A DNA stretch of 10,341 bases from an archaeon (GTDB taxonomy: Archaea > Methanobacteriota > Methanobacteria > Methanobacteriales > Methanobacteriaceae): NCBI GenBank assembly GCA_024409145.1, contig JAKSUF010000032.1:1-10341 (forward strand), read 5' to 3'. The number at the start of each line of letters is the position of its first letter. Positions within the stretch are counted from its first letter, which is position 1. This document shows positions 5,831 through 10,341 of this stretch, in pieces. The position numbers were made by a program, and so were the translations under genes. The notes below the pieces were generated by a model that was not told the DNA's origin, did not search any database, and worked only from the letters and a program-made list of their open reading frames with translations.

Positions 5831-5903
5831 TAATTATTTATACTCCTGTATAGTAATTATTTATACAAGCATAATAATTATTTATACTCCTGTATAGTAA
5901 TTA
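5816..5903. repeat. About 22-bp tandem repeat spanning the ehaK stop
   Basis: Four units begin at 5816, 5839, 5862 and 5883 (periods 23, 23 and 21). Each carries the small dyad TATAC-N4-GTATA or a variant: TATACTCCAGTATA, TATACTCCTGTATA, TATACAAGCATA, TATACTCCTGTATA. A 33-base block (5827-5859) is repeated exactly at 5871-5903. TAATTATTTATAC occurs three times (5831, 5854, 5875). The first unit overlaps the last codons of ehaK. Stacked dyads suggest repeated protein sites or clustered weak hairpins. Confidence 0.9.
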
Positions 5904-5945
5904 AAAATAATTTATTTATAAAATAGAACTATAATTGGTGAAATC

Positions 5946-6269
5946 ATGGAAATTTTTTATTTAATTTATGTTTTGGCATTCATTGTTGGTTCAATTGGAG
6001 GGCTTTTATTAAGTTATAAAAAGCATATGGAACCTTTTATTATATCTGAGATTGATGTTTTATACTTGGTTTTATCTATTATAGGTTGGATTTTATTTAT
6101 AAATCATAGTTTATTTGCAGGATTAATTCCTGTATTTGTTCCAATTACCATAGGTTTATTATTAATTGGTCTAGTAATTGGTGCAAGACCAGGTTATGGT
6201 CGTAAAGAATCAATAATAGGTATTCTTATTGCAGGTATTATTTATCTATTAAAATTTTTATTATTCTAA
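5946..6269 (+). CDS. ehaL: Energy-converting hydrogenase A subunit L (membrane protein)
   Basis: The 107-residue protein has four hydrophobic segments at about 5-23, 36-53, 58-80 and 88-106, with short loops. The third loop GARPGYGRKES (79-89) is glycine- and arginine-rich and probably faces the cytoplasm, where it could touch the soluble subunits. Size and place match EhaL (from memory DUF2104). The start is supported by GGTGA (5937-5941), four bases before the ATG. It is followed within 14 bases by the probable start of ehaM, so these two are likely translated together. No catalytic residue is visible. Confidence 0.83.
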   Translation: MEIFYLIYVLAFIVGSIGGLLLSYKKHMEPFIISEIDVLYLVLSIIGWILFINHSLFAGLIPVFVPITIGLLLIGLVIGARPGYGRKESIIGILIAGIIYLLKFLLF

Positions 6270-6272
6270 TAT

Positions 6273-6279
6273 AGGTGAT
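6273..6279 (+). promoter_or_regulatory. Ribosome-binding site that fixes the ehaM start
   Basis: AGGTGAT is a near-perfect complement of the archaeal 16S rRNA 3' end (AUCACCUCC) and lies four bases before TTG at 6284. The in-frame GTG at 6275 is inside this site, so it is an unlikely start. The same spacing is seen before ehaD and ehaL. Confidence 0.75.
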
Positions 6280-6283
6280 TGAT

Positions 6284-6667
6284 TTGAATAGTGATGAAAA
6301 GTTAAAACTCTTGAAACAAAGAGTTCTTCATAGTTTTAAATGGGAAGAAATTATTAGTCATCCATTTGCAGAAGAATTTGGTGTTTCAGTTGAAGAATTT
6401 GAAGATATTCTTATGAATCATTTAGATATGAGTGAATTAGAAAATCTTTTATCTACATTAGAAACTGCTAATCATGATAAAATATTAAGACAATTGGATC
6501 TTGATTTAAGAATTTATTGGTTGGGAGATGTTTTAAAAATTATATCTCCTAAAGAGTATAATCCAATAAAAGAGAAATTAGCTGAAGACATTAAAAATGG
6601 TAGAGATTATGAAGAATGTCTTCAAGAAGGTAGGGATGAAATTATTTCTATCTTAAAGAATCATTAA
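6284..6667 (+). CDS. ehaM: Energy-converting hydrogenase A subunit M (soluble, DUF1959-type)
   Basis: This hydrophilic, acidic, mostly helical protein has 127 residues from the TTG start chosen here, or 130 from GTG at 6275. It has no membrane segment and only one cysteine, so it carries no cluster of its own. Position between the membrane genes and the small hydrogenase subunit, with size and character, fits EhaM, annotated in relatives as a DUF1959 protein. It is one of the hydrophilic Eha subunits without relatives in other group 4 hydrogenases. A structural or assembly role at the cytoplasmic face is plausible but unproven. TTG is preferred because AGGTGAT (6273-6279) stands at the right distance and covers the GTG. 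Confidence 0.85.
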   Translation: MNSDEKLKLLKQRVLHSFKWEEIISHPFAEEFGVSVEEFEDILMNHLDMSELENLLSTLETANHDKILRQLDLDLRIYWLGDVLKIISPKEYNPIKEKLAEDIKNGRDYEECLQEGRDEIISILKNH

Positions 6668-6686
6668 TTAAGATAAGGTAATTAAA

Positions 6687-7139
6687 ATGCTCAAAACTCT
6701 TAAAGATATAGTTAGAAAAAGTTCTATCCATGTTTGTATTGTAAACTGTGGAGGATGTAATGGTTGTGATGTGGAGCTTGTAGCTTGTTTATCTCCAAGA
6801 TATGATCTTGAACAATATGGTATTTATGTTCATAACAACCCTCGTGAAGCAGATGTTATTTTAGTAACTGGTGCGGTTACAGAACAATGGAGAGAGAACT
6901 TAAGAAGAATTTATGCAAAAGCTCCAGAACCGAAAGTTGTTGTAGCTGTTGGAAATTGTCCTCAGTCTGGTGATGTTTTTGCACAAGAAGGTGGAAGAGT
7001 ACTTGCACCGGTTTCAGATTTCATTCCTGTGGATGCTGCCATTCCAGGTTGCCCTCCAAGACCCAGTGAAATTTTAGATGCTATTTTAGCTGTTGCTCCA
7101 GGAGCTATTGCTGCTAAGGGCCGTATTCAAGATAAATAA
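6687..7139 (+). CDS. ehaN: Energy-converting [NiFe] hydrogenase A small subunit EhaN
   Basis: This is the 150-residue small subunit of the NuoB/HycG/EchC type, which holds the proximal [4Fe-4S] cluster between the Ni-Fe site of EhaO and the ferredoxin subunits. The cluster signature is complete: NCGGCNGCDVE (20-30) gives C21, C24 and C27, VGNCPQSGDVF (88-98) gives C91, and IPGCPPRPSEIL (119-130) gives C122. The CNGCDVE and GCPPRP patterns are typical of energy-converting hydrogenases. There is no twin-arginine signal, as expected for a cytoplasmic enzyme. AAGGTA (6675-6680) is six bases before the ATG. An 88-base gap with a hairpin separates it from its partner ehaO. Confidence 0.96.
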   Translation: MLKTLKDIVRKSSIHVCIVNCGGCNGCDVELVACLSPRYDLEQYGIYVHNNPREADVILVTGAVTEQWRENLRRIYAKAPEPKVVVAVGNCPQSGDVFAQEGGRVLAPVSDFIPVDAAIPGCPPRPSEILDAILAVAPGAIAAKGRIQDK

Positions 7140-7150
7140 TTATTTTAGTA

Positions 7151-7192
7151 TTAGTAATTATTGTTACTAAATGTTGTGTTTATTATAATAAA
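7151..7192. repeat. Hairpin and palindrome in the ehaN-ehaO gap
   Basis: TTAGTAA (7151-7157) and TTACTAA (7164-7170) form a seven-pair stem with a TTATTG loop. TTTAGTA at 7144-7150 can pair alternatively with TACTAAA (7165-7171). A perfect 14-base palindrome TTTATTATAATAAA follows at 7179-7192. No T run follows, so this is not a typical terminator. Confidence 0.5.
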
Positions 7193-7227
7193 ATTTAAAT
7201 TAAGTAAATATAGGAGTCAAAGATAAT

Positions 7228-8469
7228 ATGATTTTACCAATTGGACCAATTCATCCAGGACTTAAAGAACCTTTACGTCTTAAACTCAAAACTCAAGGAG
7301 AAAAGGTTATTAAAGCAGAGATTGATTATGGATATGTTCACAGAGGTATTGAAAAGATTATGGAAGGTAAAACATGGCAAAAATGTATTTACTTAGCTGA
7401 AAGAATCTGCGGTATATGTTCTTATGAACATACTCAAACTTTTTCAGAAACTATTGAAAAAATTTCTGGAGTTCAAGCACCTCCAAGAGCTCAATATTTG
7501 AGGGTAATTACCAATGAGTTAGATAGAATTCAAAGTCATTTACTTGCTAATTCAACATTTTATAAAACATTAGATCATGAAACTCTATTTATGCAAGTTT
7601 TAGATTTAAGGGAATATATAATGGATTCTATTGAACTTTTAACTGGAAACCGTGTTAATATGGGTTGGAATGTTATTGGTGGTGTTCGTATGGATGCTGA
7701 GGATAAACATTTAGATGCTATTCTTTCTAAAATATCTTATGTTGAAGATAATTTGGACAGGCATGTTGCTTTATTTGAAGATGCGCCTATTTTAGGTCTT
7801 AGGACTAAAGGTGTAGGTGTTATGACTCGTGAAGAAGCTATTAAAGGACATTCTGTAGGGCCTATTGCTAGAGCTTCTGGTTTAAAACATGATTATAGGC
7901 AAGAACATCATACTTATAAAGATTATTTTGATTTTAAACCTGTTTGGAGAAAAGAAGGAGATAATTATGCTCGTACTATGAATAGGTATAATGAAATTAC
8001 TTCTTCTATTAATTTACTTAAAGATGCTATTGAAAATATTCCTAAAGGAGATATTCGCCGTCCTGTTGAAGTTAAATCTGGCTATGGTGAATGGAGAGGT
8101 GAAGCTCCTCGTGGGGAAGTTACTTATATGATTGAAACTAATGGGAATCTTATTAAACGTATTTCTATTAGAACTCCAAGTATTATGAATATTGATTCTT
8201 GTGCAAAGTATATGCTTAAGGATGTAGCTACTGTTGCAGATGCTGTTACTACTTATGCATCTGCTGACCCGTGTATTGCTTGTGCCGAAAGAGTTGCTAT
8301 TACAGATATAAGTAATAATAAATTTATCACAAAAGATTTCTTTGAAATTTCTAAAGAGTATAATAATAAGTTTACTACAAATGATTTCTTTGAAATTTCT
8401 AAAGATTATAATAAAAAAGTAAACCTATCTAATAAATTTAATTACAATAATGATTTAGAGGTGAACTAA
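7228..8469 (+). CDS. ehaO: Energy-converting [NiFe] hydrogenase A large subunit EhaO, with extended duplicated tail
   Basis: This is the catalytic large subunit, related to HycE, EchE and NuoD, which binds the Ni-Fe centre and splits or forms H2. Both metal-binding motifs are intact: RICGICSYEH (59-68) with C61 and C64, and DPCIACAER (347-355) with C349 and C352. The start GPIHPGLKEP (6-15) matches the family's GPxHP opening. At 413 residues it is longer than I recall for relatives (about 375, from memory). The excess is a 58-residue polar tail after R355. Residues 363-378 and 379-394 of this tail are near-identical tandem copies. AGGAG (7212-7216) is the ribosome site. The stop directly abuts ehaP. 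Confidence 0.96.
   Translation: MILPIGPIHPGLKEPLRLKLKTQGEKVIKAEIDYGYVHRGIEKIMEGKTWQKCIYLAERICGICSYEHTQTFSETIEKISGVQAPPRAQYLRVITNELDRIQSHLLANSTFYKTLDHETLFMQVLDLREYIMDSIELLTGNRVNMGWNVIGGVRMDAEDKHLDAILSKISYVEDNLDRHVALFEDAPILGLRTKGVGVMTREEAIKGHSVGPIARASGLKHDYRQEHHTYKDYFDFKPVWRKEGDNYARTMNRYNEITSSINLLKDAIENIPKGDIRRPVEVKSGYGEWRGEAPRGEVTYMIETNGNLIKRISIRTPSIMNIDSCAKYMLKDVATVADAVTTYASADPCIACAERVAITDISNNKFITKDFFEISKEYNNKFTTNDFFEISKDYNKKVNLSNKFNYNNDLEVN
8314..8409 (+). repeat. In-frame 48-bp tandem duplication in the ehaO tail
   Basis: Bases 8314-8361 and 8362-8409 are two 48-base copies with five differences. They encode NNKFITKDFFEISKEY and NNKFTTNDFFEISKDY. The unit is a multiple of three, so the frame is kept. 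A degenerate fragment, SNKF, recurs a little downstream (residues 401-404). Confidence 0.93.
8458..8464 (+). promoter_or_regulatory. ehaP ribosome-binding site inside the ehaO tail
   Basis: GAGGTGA lies in the last codons of ehaO, where it encodes Glu-Val and the start of Asn, five bases before the ATG of ehaP. It forces the ehaO C-terminus to end in EVN and couples the two genes. Confidence 0.75.
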
Positions 8470-9504
8470 ATGACCTCTTTTATAAATTATATTTATAATT
8501 TTGCTAGAGAAACTTGGTTAAGAGGTTTTGTAAACTCTAAATCTAAAGAAGATATTGCAGATATTCCAGATAGGTTTAGAGATTTTCCTAAAGTAGAAAA
8601 AGAATATTGTATTGCTTGTGGTTCATGTACTGCTTCTTGTCCTTCTCCTAATGCAATTAAATTAGTTCGTGATAGTGATAATGAAGAGTCTCAAGGTTTA
8701 ACATTTCCTATAATTAACAAATCATCATGTATTAGATGTGGTTTCTGTGCTGAAGTTTGTCCTTCAGAACCTAAAACTCTTTATTGTGGTGAAAATCATT
8801 TTATTCAAGAAGATTTTAATATTATCCCATCTAAAAGAAAATATGTTATTGATGATTATTTATGTATTAAATGTCATAAATGTCAAGATGTTTGTGAAGT
8901 TGGAGCTATAGATCTTAAAAATAATCGTATGGTTGTTAATCAATCTAAATGTATTTCTTGTGGTAAATGTTTAAGTGTATGTCCTGTTAAAGGTGCAATG
9001 AAAGGTGTATTCATAGCTAATTTAGAAGAACAAAAGGAAATTATTCAACTTGTAGTTGATACTTTAGAAAGTTATATAGAATCTAAACAGGATGATTTAA
9101 AAGAAATTCATGATGATAAATTATTTTTATCTGAAATTGACTTTGAACCATTGTTTAAAGATTCTTTAAATATTATTAATGATGAAGAATTAGTTTATGA
9201 AGTCTTAGAAAAAGCTATTAATAGACTTAATATTCGTCTTGTTATTTGGGATAGTACATTATGTAATAAATGTCAATTATGTGTTGGTGAATGTCCAACA
9301 GGAGCTATTAGCTTTGATAATGAATATGATGAAATTGTTAGAAATAAAGATAAATGTTTAAGATGTAGTATTTGTTATCAAACTTGTCCTTTCTCAGCAA
9401 TAAAATATTATTCTGCAAAATTTAATTTGGATAAAAAAGATTCTGGTGAAGAAGTTATTCATATAACTGTTAAAGAATCTCAATTAGCAAAAAGGAGGGC
9501 TTAA
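8470..9504 (+). CDS. ehaP: Energy-converting hydrogenase A polyferredoxin EhaP, 6x[4Fe-4S]
   Basis: This 344-residue iron-sulfur protein passes electrons between the hydrogenase core and ferredoxin partners. Six complete CxxCxxCxxxC motifs are present, starting at C47, C87, C132, C161, C265 and C296, agreeing with the 6[4Fe-4S] polyferredoxin reported for the Methanothermobacter eha operon. The third motif ends CEVG rather than CP. The N-terminal stretch (LRGFVNSKSKEDIADIPDRF, 17-36) and first cluster pair recall NuoI/HycF. About 90 residues without cysteine (172-264), rich in Glu, Lys and Leu and probably helical, separate clusters four and five. The ATG directly follows the ehaO stop. The gene ends with a GGAGGG ribosome site for ehaQ. 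Confidence 0.94.
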   Translation: MTSFINYIYNFARETWLRGFVNSKSKEDIADIPDRFRDFPKVEKEYCIACGSCTASCPSPNAIKLVRDSDNEESQGLTFPIINKSSCIRCGFCAEVCPSEPKTLYCGENHFIQEDFNIIPSKRKYVIDDYLCIKCHKCQDVCEVGAIDLKNNRMVVNQSKCISCGKCLSVCPVKGAMKGVFIANLEEQKEIIQLVVDTLESYIESKQDDLKEIHDDKLFLSEIDFEPLFKDSLNIINDEELVYEVLEKAINRLNIRLVIWDSTLCNKCQLCVGECPTGAISFDNEYDEIVRNKDKCLRCSICYQTCPFSAIKYYSAKFNLDKKDSGEEVIHITVKESQLAKRRA

Positions 9505-9506
9505 AT

Positions 9507-10341
9507 ATGGTTTCTACAGTGCCTAAACCATTAAGGGATGTTGAAATAGATTTTTACATTGATAATGATAGATGTGTAAATTGTAAAGATAAACCTTGTA
9601 TTGAGTCATGTCCTATTAATTCTATTTATATTAATGATAATAATCTTGTTAAAATAGATGAAAACTGTTTTGGTTGTGTTCTTTGTAGAAATTCATGTCC
9701 TTATGATGCAATTGAAATAGATAGAAAATTATCTGAACCTATTCGTGAGAATGTTCCAAATATTAATAAAAAACTTTGTAGAGCATGTGGAGCATGTGTT
9801 AAAGCTTGTAAATCTGGAGCTATTCATTTAAAATCTACAGGTAGCGAAGAGATGCATAGTGAAATTGATGAAGACAAATGTATTCGTTGTGGTTATTGTT
9901 ATAGAGTATGTCCTACTGATTCAATCAAATATGGTCATATTATTCCTAAAACAATTAAAGAAGGAAGGACTATTGTTATTAATGATGATGATTGTATTGG
10001 TTGTATGACTTGTCTTAGAGTTTGTCCATCAAAAGGAGCAATTGAAGTAGCTAAAACTAATAAATTACCGTATATTGATCCTTCTTACTGTGCAAGATGT
10101 GAGGAATGTTTAAAATCTTGTCCTACCTATGCAATAGATTATGCAACTAGAGAAGATGCTTATGAGAATTTTAATGAAATTAAAACTTTAGAAATAGCTC
10201 ATGATATATTAGAAAAAGATATTAAACGATTATCTAAAGATGTTACTAAAATTGATATTATTTTAATTGAATTATTAGAAGAACTGAATAAAAGATATCA
10301 ATTTGAAGATTATGATTTTAAAAATACAAAAAGTATTTTTG
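9507..10341 (+). CDS. ehaQ: Energy-converting hydrogenase A polyferredoxin EhaQ (5' part, cut by window end)
   Basis: An open frame of 278 codons runs from the ATG to the right edge without a stop. Six [4Fe-4S] motifs are seen, with first cysteines at C23, C54, C91, C125, C163 and C195. All 24 cysteines lie in motifs. The first is CVNCKDKPCIESCP, with four rather than two residues between the second and third Cys. The third ends CKSG. After C205 comes a cysteine-free, probably helical stretch (about 213-278) that continues past the edge. In Methanothermobacter the second eha polyferredoxin is reported to have ten clusters, so about four more probably follow. GGAGGG (9494-9499) is the ribosome site, and the ehaP stop is two bases away. 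Confidence 0.92.
   Translation, partial: MVSTVPKPLRDVEIDFYIDNDRCVNCKDKPCIESCPINSIYINDNNLVKIDENCFGCVLCRNSCPYDAIEIDRKLSEPIRENVPNINKKLCRACGACVKACKSGAIHLKSTGSEEMHSEIDEDKCIRCGYCYRVCPTDSIKYGHIIPKTIKEGRTIVINDDDCIGCMTCLRVCPSKGAIEVAKTNKLPYIDPSYCARCEECLKSCPTYAIDYATREDAYENFNEIKTLEIAHDILEKDIKRLSKDVTKIDIILIELLEELNKRYQFEDYDFKNTKSIF

Noticed and set aside
8293..8469. EhaO tail as a frameshift artefact
   Set aside because: The tail is continuous with the catalytic motif, its duplication is a multiple of three with the protein core kept, and the stop falls exactly at the ehaP start, so the frame looks genuine.
1..10341. tRNA, rRNA, insertion sequence, phage or defence genes
   Set aside because: No cloverleaf-like segment, transposase frame, terminal inverted repeats of an element or foreign-looking gene was seen; every sizeable frame fits the eha operon.

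Overview
The window holds most of an eha operon, which encodes the membrane-bound energy-converting [NiFe] hydrogenase A (Eha) of hydrogenotrophic methanogens. All genes are on the + strand. The gene order, sizes and motifs match ehaA through ehaQ as known from Methanothermobacter: ehaA, B, C, D, E, F, G, H, I, J, K, L, M, N, O, P, and an ehaQ cut off by the window end. The very AT-rich DNA, archaeal TATA boxes, GGTGA-type ribosome sites and Eha itself point to Methanobacteriaceae. A low-GC Methanobrevibacter-like species is my best guess, but the species cannot be fixed from this sequence alone.

Layout. Bases 1-192 are an upstream region with T-rich tandem repeats, a terminator-like hairpin and a TATA box about 31 bases before ehaA, which suggests a leaderless or nearly leaderless operon mRNA. 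Bases 193-6269 encode twelve small or medium membrane proteins (EhaA-EhaL). They include a NuoN/MrpD-like but shortened EhaH and the NuoH/HycD-like EhaJ. Bases 6284-8469 encode the soluble EhaM, the small [NiFe] subunit EhaN and the large catalytic subunit EhaO. Bases 8470-10341 encode two polyferredoxins: EhaP with six [4Fe-4S] motifs, and EhaQ with six seen before the window ends. The remaining eha genes (ehaR onward) would lie past the right edge.

How the parts work together. In known Eha, H2 oxidation at the Ni-Fe site of EhaO feeds electrons through the cluster of EhaN and the ferredoxin-type clusters of EhaP/EhaQ to low-potential ferredoxin. The membrane arm (EhaJ, EhaH, EhaG and small Mrp-like subunits) uses the sodium or proton gradient to drive this. 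The reduced ferredoxin refills the methanogenesis cycle at the formylmethanofuran dehydrogenase step.

Nothing here looks like a wholly new system. The points worth a second look are local: an in-frame 16-residue tandem duplication in a long C-terminal tail of EhaO past the DPCxxC motif; tandem DNA repeats in the ehaC-ehaD and ehaK-ehaL gaps; long dyads in other gaps; the loss of the usual channel glutamate and lysine in EhaH; Mrp-antiporter-like signatures in the small subunits; and helical inserts in both polyferredoxins. The start of ehaM is probably TTG at 6284, because the upstream in-frame GTG lies inside the ribosome-binding site.
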